DNA of 17,637 bases from DATBWZ01 sp036514535. Its GTDB lineage: Bacteria > JAMCPX01 > DATBWZ01. Below, piece after piece: positions 1 through 7,527 of the stretch (positions are counted from its first letter, which is position 1; each line of letters starts with the position of its first letter). The translations under genes were made by a program, and so were the position numbers. The notes under the pieces were generated by a model that saw only the letters and a list, made by a program, of their open reading frames with translations, ran no database searches and had not been told where the DNA came from. The DNA lies in assembly GCA_036514535.1 (NCBI GenBank), contig DATBWZ010000030.1, forward strand, positions 1-17,637, read 5' to 3'.

Positions 1-1
1 T

Positions 2-1183
2 TCCAATAACCTTGCGAGCCTCAAGCCCGGCGTTGACAGGCTTACACTTACAGCTGACCTTTTAATAAATAGTTCAGGCGTCGTAATACAATCTAAATTA
101 TATCCAAGCGTCATTCGTTCAGCGGAAAGGATGACATACACAAAAGTATGGGATATTCTGCAGGGAGACAGAAAACTTACAGAGAAGTACGGCCATCTGG
201 TTGAGATGTTCAGAAATATGCTGACGCTGCGCAACAGGCTGTTCCAAAGACGGGAAAAAAGAGGCAGCCTTATATTTGAACTGCCGGAACCATATGTATT
301 GATGGATAATAACGGTGTACCAGTGGATATTCAGCGGAGGAACAGGAATCCCGCCCATATGATTATTGAAGAATTTATGCTGGCGGCTAATGAGGCTGTA
401 GCTGTCTTTCTTGAGAAAGCAGGCATTCCCCTGCTTTTCAGGAACCACGAACCGCCGAATGTCTCTGATATGAGGGAACTGCAGAGATTTCTTGGACGCT
501 TTGGATATTCTCTCCGGTTGAATGGAAAGGCGAACCCTCTGGATATTCAGAGCATTCTGAATAAATGCAGGGGCAAACCTGAGGAGTTTATTATGAATAC
601 CGTTATTCTCAGGTCCATGAAACAGGCAAGATATTCACCGAAAAATACAGGCCATTTTGGGCTTGCATCCGGAAGTTACTGCCATTTTACCTCCCCGATC
701 CGCAGATATCCCGATCTGATTGTACACAGGATTCTCAAAAGTTATCTTTCCGGTTTATTGACTAAAGAGAAGATTAATAAACTGCGGGACGAACTTGAAT
801 ATATCGGAGAATTATCATCGGAAAGAGAAAGGGTTGCTAATGAAGCAGAACGGGAAATAGTTGACAGGCTGAGCGCAAGATTTATGATGGACAAAATTGG
901 CGAAGAATATGATGGCCGGATTACAATGGTAAAAGAATTTGGCATCTTTGTAGAACTGCTGAATCATTTTGTTGAGGGGATGATTCCGGTGGAGGCGCTG
1001 ACGGACGATCATTACAGATATGATGAAAACTCTTTTATATTAAGGGGGATGAGAAGAAAAAGTGTCTTTAAAATTGGAGAAAAAATCAAAGTCAAGGTCT
1101 CAAGGGTTAACCTTGATTATGGCAAGATAGAATTTCTACCGGCGGATTTGACCGGTTCTTTAAGAAAAACAAAGAGAACATGA
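2..1183 (+). CDS. rnr: Ribonuclease R, C-terminal part (5' end outside window)
   Basis: This is the 3' portion of a 3'-to-5' exoribonuclease of the RNB (RNase II/R) family, which degrades structured RNA in the cytoplasm. The frame is open from base 2, so the ATG at 131 is internal and not the start. The visible protein (393 residues) begins inside the RNB domain at SNNLASLKPGVDRL, the counterpart of E. coli RNase R SNGLCSLNPQVDRL. The conserved RNB blocks MTYTKVWDILQGD, LLFRNHEPP and GHFGLASGSYCHFTSPIRRYPDL follow, with the RNA-contacting SPIRRYPDL arginines intact. A C-terminal S1 domain comes next (GRITMVKEFGIFVELL, with a closing KVKVSRVNLDYGKIEF strand). The catalytic aspartates lie upstream of the window, so activity cannot be judged here. 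The Lys-rich tail of the E. coli enzyme is nearly absent. The stop codon overlaps the dgt start (ATGA), implying translational coupling. Confidence 0.95.
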   Translation, partial: SNNLASLKPGVDRLTLTADLLINSSGVVIQSKLYPSVIRSAERMTYTKVWDILQGDRKLTEKYGHLVEMFRNMLTLRNRLFQRREKRGSLIFELPEPYVLMDNNGVPVDIQRRNRNPAHMIIEEFMLAANEAVAVFLEKAGIPLLFRNHEPPNVSDMRELQRFLGRFGYSLRLNGKANPLDIQSILNKCRGKPEEFIMNTVILRSMKQARYSPKNTGHFGLASGSYCHFTSPIRRYPDLIVHRILKSYLSGLLTKEKINKLRDELEYIGELSSERERVANEAEREIVDRLSARFMMDKIGEEYDGRITMVKEFGIFVELLNHFVEGMIPVEALTDDHYRYDENSFILRGMRRKSVFKIGEKIKVKVSRVNLDYGKIEFLPADLTGSLRKTKRT

Positions 1184-2220
1184 ATATCAGGAAAAAGATA
1201 GAGTCTGCTGAAAAAGACACGCTATCCGATATGGCTCAGTTGAGCTCTCAGTCGCGCGGAAGGCTGAAAGCGGAACCATTGTGCGCAGTCAGGCCTGTAT
1301 TCCAGCACGATCGGGACAGAATACTCCATTCCAATGCCTTCAGGAGGCTGCAGTATAAAACGCAGGTGCTTCTTTTGCCTAAGGGTGACCATTACAGGAC
1401 CAGGCTCACTCATACACTGGAAGTGAGCCAGATTGCCAGGACAATCGCCAGGGCTCTGAGACTTAACGAGGATCTGACCGAGGCTATTGCCCTGGGGCAT
1501 GATCTTGGGCATACCCCATTTGGACACGCTGGGGAGGAAACACTGGATAAACTCTACAAGGATGGTTTTCGCCATTATCAGCAAAGCCTGAGGGTTGTTG
1601 ATGTGCTTGAGCGGGATGGGAATGGCCTCAATCTGACTATGGAGGTAAGGGACGGCATCGTCAAGCATTCTAAAGGCAAGGGCCCTATCATAACAAAAGA
1701 TCCCGGGGTAACAGCCATTACTCTTGAGGGCAGGGTGGTAAGAATTGCGGACATTATAGCCTATTTAAATCATGACCTTGATGATGCATTGAGATCAGGG
1801 GTTATAAAAGAGCGGGACATTCCAAAGGACTGTGTCAGGGCTTTGGGAAACAGGTATTCAAAAAGAATTAATACAATGGTTACGGATGCAATTCTGATGA
1901 CCGCAAAATGCCATGATGGCAATATTCATGTGAGCGATCAAGTCTATGAATCTATGAACAGGCTCAGGGAATTTCTTTTTAAAAATGTTTACGAAGTGGA
2001 TGAGATGAAAACGGAATTCAGAAAATGTTCCAGGATACTCAAGTCGCTTTACGAATATTATTTTCAAAATCCCGATGAATTTGAAAAGGACAGCTATGGA
2101 TTCAGGAGGCGGGACGCTCTTGAACGAAGGGTCTGCGATTTTATAGCGGGAATGACCGACAGGTACGCATTTTCCAAATATGAAAAAATATTCATGCCCA
2201 GTCCATGGAATGTATATTAA
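1180..2220 (+). CDS. dgt: dGTPase-like HD-domain triphosphohydrolase
   Basis: The protein (346 aa) belongs to the deoxyguanosinetriphosphate triphosphohydrolase-like family, which cleaves dNTPs to deoxynucleoside plus triphosphate and so tunes the dNTP pool. The metal-binding HD motif is complete: H78 in RTRLTHTLEVSQIAR, H107-D108 in ALGHDLGHTPFGH and D191 in RIADIIAYLNHDL. The N-terminal block HSNAFRRLQYKTQV is also family-typical. The length fits the shorter hydrolase-like type and not the ~500-residue E. coli Dgt, so substrate preference (dGTP or broader) cannot be read from sequence. The ATG at 1180 overlaps the rnr stop, and only a weak purine stretch precedes it, so translation is probably coupled to rnr. 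The two genes likely share one mRNA linking RNA decay with nucleotide pool control. The stop codon at 2218-2220 directly precedes the promoter of the next gene. Confidence 0.93.
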   Translation: MNIRKKIESAEKDTLSDMAQLSSQSRGRLKAEPLCAVRPVFQHDRDRILHSNAFRRLQYKTQVLLLPKGDHYRTRLTHTLEVSQIARTIARALRLNEDLTEAIALGHDLGHTPFGHAGEETLDKLYKDGFRHYQQSLRVVDVLERDGNGLNLTMEVRDGIVKHSKGKGPIITKDPGVTAITLEGRVVRIADIIAYLNHDLDDALRSGVIKERDIPKDCVRALGNRYSKRINTMVTDAILMTAKCHDGNIHVSDQVYESMNRLREFLFKNVYEVDEMKTEFRKCSRILKSLYEYYFQNPDEFEKDSYGFRRRDALERRVCDFIAGMTDRYAFSKYEKIFMPSPWNVY

Positions 2221-2229
2221 TGGTATAAT
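2221..2229 (+). promoter_or_regulatory. Extended -10 promoter element for the permease gene
   Basis: TGG followed by a perfect TATAAT (2224-2229) forms an extended -10 element directly after the dgt stop codon. No good -35 hexamer is seen at 16-18 bases upstream, which extended -10 promoters tolerate. Only nine bases separate TATAAT from the ATG at 2239, so the transcript should start 2-4 bases before, or at, the start codon. Confidence 0.6.
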
Positions 2230-2238
2230 AGAACTTTT

Positions 2239-4173
2239 ATGACCGAGAAGATAGACCTTTCCAAGTCCAAAAAAGAAAGCATGAGGCATGTTCCTGTCCT
2301 TGAGAGGAGACATCTCTCCAGAAAACTCGGGGTTATGGATCTCTATGCAGTGGGTTACGGGGATGTTGGTTCGTCAATTTATTACGCCCTCGGGGTGACA
2401 GTGCTCTATGCTATGGGCGCTGCCCCGATCGCAATGGCGATCGCAGGGCTGTTTTTTATCTGCACTGTCCTTACCTACGCAGAATTATCCGCCACAGTTC
2501 CAGAGGCTGGTGGTTCAGCTAATTTTGCGCGGTTTGCTTTCAACGACCTGGTCAGTTTCATCTCAGGGTGGGCATTGCTGCTAAGTTATATCATGACGCT
2601 CGCAATCTCTGCCTATACCATAGGCCCATACCTGTCTATGTATTTTCCTGCGCTTAAAGGTACTCTCTGGGGCATGCCTGCGAATATATGGTTTACAATG
2701 GGGATAATAGTATTTTTGTGTCTTCTTAATATTCTCGGGATAAAAGAATCCACAAGAGTGAGCGTCTTTATGTCAGTCATTGACCTCATATTGGAGATTT
2801 CTATTGTATTATTCGGCATTATTCTTATATTAAATTTTAAAAAGATAATTTCACAGATTAACTTTGGAGTTATGCCTACATGGTCCCAGTTTATATACGG
2901 TATAACCATAGCGATGGTTGCTTTTACCGGGATTGAGGCTGTCTCCCAGCTTGCCGGTGAGACAAAGGTGCCGGAAAAAAAGGTGCCAAAAGCGATGCTT
3001 CTGGTCATGGTTACCGTGGTAATACTCAGCGTCTGCATTTCACTTATTGCGGTCAGCGCTATTCCACCGGAAAAGCTGGCAACTGAGTATCTTGAGGACC
3101 CGCTGAGCGGGATTGCCCAGTCATTCAGCAATTATCCATTTGTGCTTAACGGCGTATCATTTAATTTGAGCGGTGTTTTTGTTCCCGCAGTAATTATTCT
3201 TGGCGCACTTATCCTGTTTATCGCTTCAAACGCCGGATTAATAGGCGCTTCGCGGCTTACATTTTCCATGGGCTCGCATTTTCAGCTGCCAGGTATCCTC
3301 TATCGGATCCATCCACGATTCAGGACGCCCTACACCGCTCTCATCTTTATATCAATTGTTGCCGGAGTGATTATTTTCTTTGGAAGGAACATTAAACCCC
3401 TGGCCGATCTTTATAATTTTGGCGCTATGATTTCCTTTGCCATGGCGCATCTCTCACTTATAGTTTTGAGGGTAAAGGAACCAGACAGGAACAGGCCATT
3501 TAAACTTAAGTTTAATTTAAAAATCAAAAATGGCGAAATTCCTGTATCGGCAATAATCGGGTTCATCGCAACTTTTACGGTATGGGTTATTATATTGATA
3601 ACCCATAAATATGGCAGGAACGTGGGTCTACTCTGGATGCTTATGGGTGTGTGTATTTATGTCTGGTATAGATACAAACAAAAGATGCCGATGGTTGAGG
3701 CAGTGGAGGTAAAAGAGCTGAATATTCCAGAGTTTCACCGGATGAAGTTTCAACGCATTCTTGTGCCGACAAGGGGATCAGCGCTTGTTGAAATGCTCCA
3801 GACAGCTTGCAAGATTGCAAAGGAAGATGGATCAAAGATTACCGCTATATATGTAATGGAAATTCCGAACAATATGCCGCTTGATACATTTCTGCCCAAG
3901 GAATACATAGAGAGCAATAATGCTCTTGACCATGCCCGCGCAATAGCAAGAGAATATGGATTGGATATTGATACTAAGCTGATCCAGGCAAGGTTTGCCG
4001 GGGATGCGATAATTGACACTGCGAAGGATCTGGATGCTGACCTGATTGTGCTTGGGGCGAGCAATCAGCCCCGGCTCGGTGATGTGATCTTCGGTACGAC
4101 TGCTGATTATGTGATCAAAAACGCAAAATGCCGCGTCTGGGCATCCTTTGCCCGCACCTCGCTGCCGCGGTAA
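2239..4173 (+). CDS. APC-family amino acid permease fused to a universal stress protein domain
   Basis: The protein (644 aa) is an inner-membrane amino acid/polyamine/organocation permease carrying a cytoplasmic C-terminal USP domain. Residues 30-480 hold about twelve hydrophobic segments with APC signatures, such as YGDVGSSIYYALG (40-52) in the unwound first helix, YAELSATVPEAGGSANFARFAF and FTGIEAVSQLAGET (229-242). Residues 502-636 form the USP fold (FQRILVPTRGS at the start, DLIVLGASNQPRLGDVIFGTTADYVI near the end). The USP nucleotide motif G-x2-G-x9-G-S/T reads G606-x2-N609-x9-G619-T620, so the second glycine is missing and ATP binding is uncertain. The substrate is unknown. The start at 2239 is chosen because a -10 lies nine bases upstream; no Shine-Dalgarno sequence is present. 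M15 (2281) is a possible alternative start with a weak purine-rich stretch before it. It is the only transport gene in the window. Confidence 0.9.
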   Translation: MTEKIDLSKSKKESMRHVPVLERRHLSRKLGVMDLYAVGYGDVGSSIYYALGVTVLYAMGAAPIAMAIAGLFFICTVLTYAELSATVPEAGGSANFARFAFNDLVSFISGWALLLSYIMTLAISAYTIGPYLSMYFPALKGTLWGMPANIWFTMGIIVFLCLLNILGIKESTRVSVFMSVIDLILEISIVLFGIILILNFKKIISQINFGVMPTWSQFIYGITIAMVAFTGIEAVSQLAGETKVPEKKVPKAMLLVMVTVVILSVCISLIAVSAIPPEKLATEYLEDPLSGIAQSFSNYPFVLNGVSFNLSGVFVPAVIILGALILFIASNAGLIGASRLTFSMGSHFQLPGILYRIHPRFRTPYTALIFISIVAGVIIFFGRNIKPLADLYNFGAMISFAMAHLSLIVLRVKEPDRNRPFKLKFNLKIKNGEIPVSAIIGFIATFTVWVIILITHKYGRNVGLLWMLMGVCIYVWYRYKQKMPMVEAVEVKELNIPEFHRMKFQRILVPTRGSALVEMLQTACKIAKEDGSKITAIYVMEIPNNMPLDTFLPKEYIESNNALDHARAIAREYGLDIDTKLIQARFAGDAIIDTAKDLDADLIVLGASNQPRLGDVIFGTTADYVIKNAKCRVWASFARTSLPR

Positions 4174-4190
4174 AATTTTCAAAACTTTAC
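4170..4190. repeat. AT-rich imperfect inverted repeat overlapping the permease stop and polX -35 region
   Basis: Nine of ten positions pair symmetrically around the C at 4180 (outer arms GTAAA/TTTAC, inner arms TTTT/AAAA, with one A-C mismatch). It covers the permease TAA and the proposed polX -35 hexamer at 4176-4181. It could be an operator, a weak bidirectional terminator or chance in AT-rich DNA. No U-tract follows, so a terminator is not favoured. Confidence 0.3.
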
Positions 4191-4204
4191 TTTCATGCTA
4201 AAAT
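4176..4204 (+). promoter_or_regulatory. Probable sigma-70-type promoter of polX
   Basis: TTTTCA (4176-4181) is followed after 17 bases by TAAAAT (4199-4204), with a TGC extended -10 triplet at 4196-4198. Six bases separate the -10 from the ATG at 4211. Transcription should therefore begin at or next to the start codon, giving a leaderless mRNA. No Shine-Dalgarno sequence is visible. Confidence 0.55.
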
Positions 4205-4210
4205 TAGATT

Positions 4211-5926
4211 ATGAAGAACAAGGAGATTGCCCGGATATTCAATGAAATTGCCGAATTCCTTGAGATAAAGGGTGATAACCCTTTCAGGATCAGGGCATAT
4301 CGCAAAGCGGCGCAGAATATAGAAAGCCTTACCGAGGATCTCTCTGTTTTGATAGCAGAGGGCAGGCTTACCAATGTCCCGGGAATAGGGAAAGACCTTG
4401 CAGAAAAGATAACAGAATATGTTAACAGCGGCAAGATGCAATCCTACGAGGATTTAAAGAAGGATGTGCCAAGGGGAATTCTGGAAATAATGAGCGTTCC
4501 CGGCGTTGGGCCGAAGACGGCAAGAATGCTTTACGATGCACTCGGAATAGATTCAATTGAAAAACTTGAAGAGGCCGCTAAGTTCCATAAATTGCAAAAA
4601 CTACCGAAGATCAGGGAAAAGACAGAGGCGAACATTTTAAAGGGGATTGAGTTTATCAAAAGATCCCGCGGCAGGATACCGCTCGGTATGGCATGGCCTG
4701 TAGCGTATAAGATTGTGAATTCATTGAAAAAGCAGGATATTGTAAAGTGCATAGATACCGCAGGGAGCCTCCGGCGCTATAAGGATACCATAGGCGATAT
4801 AGATATTCTTGTCGTCTCTTCGGAGCCGGAGAAGGTCATGGATATTTTTGTGTCTCTTCCTCTTGTGGGGGATGTGCTCGCAGAGGGTGAGACAAAATCA
4901 AGCATAAGAACAAGGAACGGAATACAGGTTGACCTCAGGGTAGTGGAGGAAAAATCCTACGGCGCAGCCCTGGCATATTTTACCGGCTCAAAGGCTCACA
5001 ATATCAGAATCAGGGAAATGGCGGCCAGGAAGGGGTTGAAGATAAGCGAATACGGTATCTTCAACAGCATGGGTAAATGGATTTCAGGCAGGGAGGAATC
5101 GGATGTGTATCAGGCAGTGGGATTGCCGTGGATTCCACCGGAACTCAGAGAGGATACGGGAGAGATAGAGGCATCGCAATCCGGCCATCTCCCCGAACTG
5201 GTGGAACTGACTGACATTAAGGGAGATCTTCATGATCATAGCAACTGGAGCGATGGTGAAAATACAATTGAGGAGATGGCCGATGCTGCAAAAAAAAGGG
5301 GGTATAAATACCTGGCAATCACAGATCACTCCCGTGCACTTGGCGTTGCCCGCGGGCTTGATGAGAAGAGACTGCGGGAGCAGATAGAGACAATAAGAAA
5401 ATTAAACGGCAGATGCAGGGATATTGTAATTCTGTGCGGCACAGAGGCAAATATTGGAATGAATGGATTGCTTGATTTGCCGCCGGAATTGCTGAAAGAG
5501 CTTGATATTGTAGTTGCATCGGTCCATTCCGGATTTAAGCAGGACAGAACAGGAATGACGGAACGGGTTATCAAATGCATGAGATCAGGCCTTATTCATG
5601 TGCTGGGGCACCCAACAGGCAGACTACTCGGAGAACGGGACGAATATGAAATTGATATGGGAGAGGTGCTTAAGGTTGCAAAGGAGACGAACACAGCAAT
5701 TGAGGTTAATGCCTATCCCTTCAGGCTGGACCTTACTGATTATAACTGTAAACGGGCAAAGGAAATAGGAGTGAGGATGGCAGTCTCCACTGATTCTCAT
5801 TTTACCGAACAGCTGGATTACATGTCGCTCGGAGTTTCTGTTGCAAGGCGGGGCTGGCTGGAAAAGAATGATATAATAAACACCTACTCCCTGGAAAAAT
5901 TAAAGCAGTGGTTGAAGAGGGAGTGA
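4211..5926 (+). CDS. polX: DNA polymerase/3'-5' exonuclease PolX (Pol beta-like plus PHP domain)
   Basis: This is a bacterial family X DNA polymerase (571 aa) of the gap-filling, base-excision-repair type. It starts with a Pol beta-like 8-kDa region containing the helix-hairpin-helix VPGIGKDLAEKI (56-67). A second HhH, VPGVGPKTARML (96-107), follows. The palm has GSLRR (185-189) and the catalytic triad D196 and D198 (GDIDILV) with D241 (VDLRVV); YFTGSKAHN (256-264) is also typical. Residues ~337-571 are a PHP domain with all nine expected metal ligands: H341, H343, D348, H373, E412, H439, H467, D528 and H530. Both polymerase and 3'-5' exonuclease/phosphodiesterase functions therefore look intact. 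The length matches B. subtilis and Deinococcus homologues. It ends in tandem in-frame stops (TGA TAA), four bases from convergent trpF. An A8G5 tract at 5290-5302 could permit frameshifting. Confidence 0.96.
   Translation: MKNKEIARIFNEIAEFLEIKGDNPFRIRAYRKAAQNIESLTEDLSVLIAEGRLTNVPGIGKDLAEKITEYVNSGKMQSYEDLKKDVPRGILEIMSVPGVGPKTARMLYDALGIDSIEKLEEAAKFHKLQKLPKIREKTEANILKGIEFIKRSRGRIPLGMAWPVAYKIVNSLKKQDIVKCIDTAGSLRRYKDTIGDIDILVVSSEPEKVMDIFVSLPLVGDVLAEGETKSSIRTRNGIQVDLRVVEEKSYGAALAYFTGSKAHNIRIREMAARKGLKISEYGIFNSMGKWISGREESDVYQAVGLPWIPPELREDTGEIEASQSGHLPELVELTDIKGDLHDHSNWSDGENTIEEMADAAKKRGYKYLAITDHSRALGVARGLDEKRLREQIETIRKLNGRCRDIVILCGTEANIGMNGLLDLPPELLKELDIVVASVHSGFKQDRTGMTERVIKCMRSGLIHVLGHPTGRLLGERDEYEIDMGEVLKVAKETNTAIEVNAYPFRLDLTDYNCKRAKEIGVRMAVSTDSHFTEQLDYMSLGVSVARRGWLEKNDIINTYSLEKLKQWLKRE
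5270..5307 (+). other. Candidate -1 frameshift site in polX (SD-like element, A_AAA_AAA heptamer, -1 stop)
   Basis: Codons 360-362 (gca aaa aaa, 5288-5296) contain an A_AAA_AAA slippery heptamer in the correct phase at 5290-5296. A GAGGAG Shine-Dalgarno-like element (5270-5275) lies 14 bases upstream. A -1 slip adds Lys-Gly-Val after K362 and stops at TAA 5305-5307. The 365-residue product would keep the complete polymerase core but lose nearly all PHP ligands. The layout resembles E. coli dnaX, but no strong downstream stem was identified. It may simply be a Lys-Lys codon run. Confidence 0.3.
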
Positions 5927-5930
5927 TAAA

Positions 5931-6551
5931 TTATAATAGATTTTCTGTTTGCCTGACTGCTCTGATGAAATCCCTGATTTTTACTTTATCCTTCTTTCCC
6001 GGGGCTGATTCTACGCTGCTGGATGCATCCACACCGTAGGGCTTAACCAGATTTATTGCCCCGGAGACATTATCGGGCGTCAATCCGCCGGCAATGATTA
6101 TCCTGCCGTATCTTTTTGCTTTTTTTGCCAAACCCCAGTCAAAACTCAGCCCTGAACCGCCGTAGGAATCTGTTTTGCTGTCAAGAAGGAATGCGAATGG
6201 TTTGTAGTTTTTCATCTGCTCCAGGTCTGATTTATTTTTAATCCTGATCCCCTTTATTGTTGGAGCCGTTATTGCCTCCAGCAATTCAGGCAGTTCCTCC
6301 CCATGGAGCTGGGCAATCTTAATGCCCGTAATCTTCAGTGTCTCCCTTATGAAGGCGGCTGATTCGTTTACGAAAACCCCGACAGTGGTTGCATCAGGGG
6401 GTAATTTGACAGTGATTTTTCTCACTGAATTTGGATCTATAAAACGCGGACTTTTCCTGTAGAATACAAATCCCAGCGCATCTGCGCCGCATTCAAGAGC
6501 CCATAGCGCGTCCTTTGCTGTTTTGATGCCGCAAACTTTTACGTAAGTCAT
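5931..6551 (-). CDS. trpF: Phosphoribosylanthranilate isomerase
   Basis: TrpF (206 aa) catalyses the Amadori rearrangement of N-(5-phosphoribosyl)anthranilate to CdRP, the third step of tryptophan synthesis, in the cytoplasm. It is a (beta/alpha)8 barrel. The catalytic Cys7 sits in VKVCGIKT and the general acid Asp124 in FLLDSKTDSYGGSG. The phosphate-binding turns AGGLTPDN (154-161) and VDASSSVE (174-181) are present, as is the FVFYRKSPR block (28-36). Length is standard. It stands alone: no other trp gene is in the window, and its neighbours face it (polX) or diverge from it (glyQ). It must therefore be expressed from its own promoter, apart from the rest of the pathway. No leader peptide or attenuator hairpin is visible, because the -10 is only six bases from ATG. 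Confidence 0.96.
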   Translation of the reverse strand: MTYVKVCGIKTAKDALWALECGADALGFVFYRKSPRFIDPNSVRKITVKLPPDATTVGVFVNESAAFIRETLKITGIKIAQLHGEELPELLEAITAPTIKGIRIKNKSDLEQMKNYKPFAFLLDSKTDSYGGSGLSFDWGLAKKAKRYGRIIIAGGLTPDNVSGAINLVKPYGVDASSSVESAPGKKDKVKIRDFIRAVRQTENLL

Positions 6552-6557
6552 ATTTTT

Positions 6558-6571
6558 ATTATACTATTATC
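6558..6571 (-). promoter_or_regulatory. -10 elements of the trpF promoter
   Basis: On the minus strand a perfect TATAAT occupies 6563-6558, six bases before the trpF ATG (6551). A second -10-like hexamer, GATAAT, lies at 6571-6566. No convincing -35 is seen at 17 bases from either. There is no Shine-Dalgarno sequence, so a leaderless transcript is the simplest reading. Confidence 0.5.
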
Positions 6572-6600
6572 TTGACTTTTCACCAGTTGAATGATAAAAA
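6572..6600 (+). promoter_or_regulatory. Possible glyQ operon promoter
   Basis: TTGACT (6572-6577) lies 17 bases before TAAAAA (6595-6600) in the 82-base divergent gap between trpF and glyQ. The -35 is good but the -10 is poor. A transcript would begin near 6607, leaving about 27 bases of leader that includes the TGAGG Shine-Dalgarno sequence. That is too short for a T-box riboswitch. Confidence 0.35.
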
Positions 6601-6618
6601 ATTCATTTCGTGGATTTT

Positions 6619-6623
6619 TGAGG
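6619..6623 (+). promoter_or_regulatory. Shine-Dalgarno sequence of glyQ
   Basis: TGAGG sits ten bases before the ATG at 6634 and supports that start. It contrasts with the SD-less starts of the permease, polX, trpF and receiver-TPR genes. Confidence 0.5.
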
Positions 6624-6633
6624 TTATGCGTAA

Positions 6634-7527
6634 ATGACCGTTCAGGAGATTGTCTCGCTTCTGCAGGAATTTTGGGCTGAGAATGGCTGTCTTATCCTCC
6701 AACCATATGATCTGGAAGTAGGAGCAGGGACATTCCATCCTGCTACTTTTCTAAGGGTGCTCGGACCGGAACCATGGAAGGCCGCATATGTGGAGCCGTC
6801 AAGAAGGCCTGCGGATGGCAGATACGGGGAGAACCCAAACCGGCTGCAGTGTTACTACCAGTTTCAGGTAATAATAAAGCCATCAATTCATAACGTTCAG
6901 AATATGTACATACAAAGCCTCAAGAGGCTCGGAATTGATCCGCATAATCACGATATCAGGTTTGTTGAGGATGACTGGGAATCCCCTACGCTCGGAGCCT
7001 GGGGGCTTGGTTGGGAGGTCTGGCTTGACGGGCTTGAAATTACCCAATTTACGTATTTCCAGCAGGCAGGGGGAATTGATCTGGATCCCATTGCTGTTGA
7101 GATTACTTATGGCGTGGAGAGGCTTGCGATGTACATTCAGGGGAAAAGCAATGTTTTTGACATAGAATGGGCGCACGGCATAAATTATGGCGAGATATAC
7201 CTTCAGTCGGAAAGAGAGTTTTCTAAATTTAATTTTGAACTGGCAGATGTATCCCTGCTCTTTGACCTTTTTAACAAATATGAAAACGAATGCAAACGGC
7301 TTCAGGAAAGCAGCCTTATCCTTCCTGCTTATGATTTCTGCCTTAAATGTTCACACATCTTTAATCTTTTGGATGCAAGGGGCGTTATAAGCGTTTCCGA
7401 GAGGGTTAGTTATATTTCGCGTGTCCGGAAGCTTGCAGAAAGATGCGCAAAAGGATGGCTTGAGATAAGAAAATCTCTCGGATTTCCATTACTCAGTAAA
7501 GGAAGTAAACTCAGAAAAAATGGCTAA
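6634..7527 (+). CDS. glyQ: Glycyl-tRNA synthetase, alpha subunit
   Basis: GlyQ (297 aa, close to the ~300 of E. coli) is the catalytic class II subunit of the alpha2beta2 glycyl-tRNA synthetase; it activates glycine with ATP. The N-terminal core is highly conserved: LILQPYDLEVGAGTFHPATF (20-39) and YVEPSRRPADGRYGENPNRL (52-71, holding the motif 2 arginines), followed by YYQFQVIIKPS. GWEVWLDGLEITQFTYFQQ and VEITYGVERLAMY, the latter including the motif 3 Gly-Glu-Arg, complete the active site. The C-terminal helical region starts near residue 195. The ATG at 6634 has an SD ten bases upstream. The stop lies inside glyS (8-base overlap), so the two subunits are made in a coupled way. Confidence 0.97.
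   Translation: MTVQEIVSLLQEFWAENGCLILQPYDLEVGAGTFHPATFLRVLGPEPWKAAYVEPSRRPADGRYGENPNRLQCYYQFQVIIKPSIHNVQNMYIQSLKRLGIDPHNHDIRFVEDDWESPTLGAWGLGWEVWLDGLEITQFTYFQQAGGIDLDPIAVEITYGVERLAMYIQGKSNVFDIEWAHGINYGEIYLQSEREFSKFNFELADVSLLFDLFNKYENECKRLQESSLILPAYDFCLKCSHIFNLLDARGVISVSERVSYISRVRKLAERCAKGWLEIRKSLGFPLLSKGSKLRKNG

Noticed and set aside
131..133. ATG as the start of a 350-residue ribonuclease gene
   Set aside because: The frame is open to base 2, and the upstream residues match the conserved RNB stretch before TYTKVW, so this methionine is internal.
6588..6607. Small inverted repeat TGAAT/ATTCA in the trpF-glyQ gap
   Set aside because: Five AT-rich pairs around an A-run are expected by chance; no support as an operator or terminator.
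6552..6633. T-box riboswitch or tRNA-responsive leader before glyQ
   Set aside because: The whole gap is 82 bases and shared with the trpF promoter; the likely leader is under 30 bases and has no T-box sequence.
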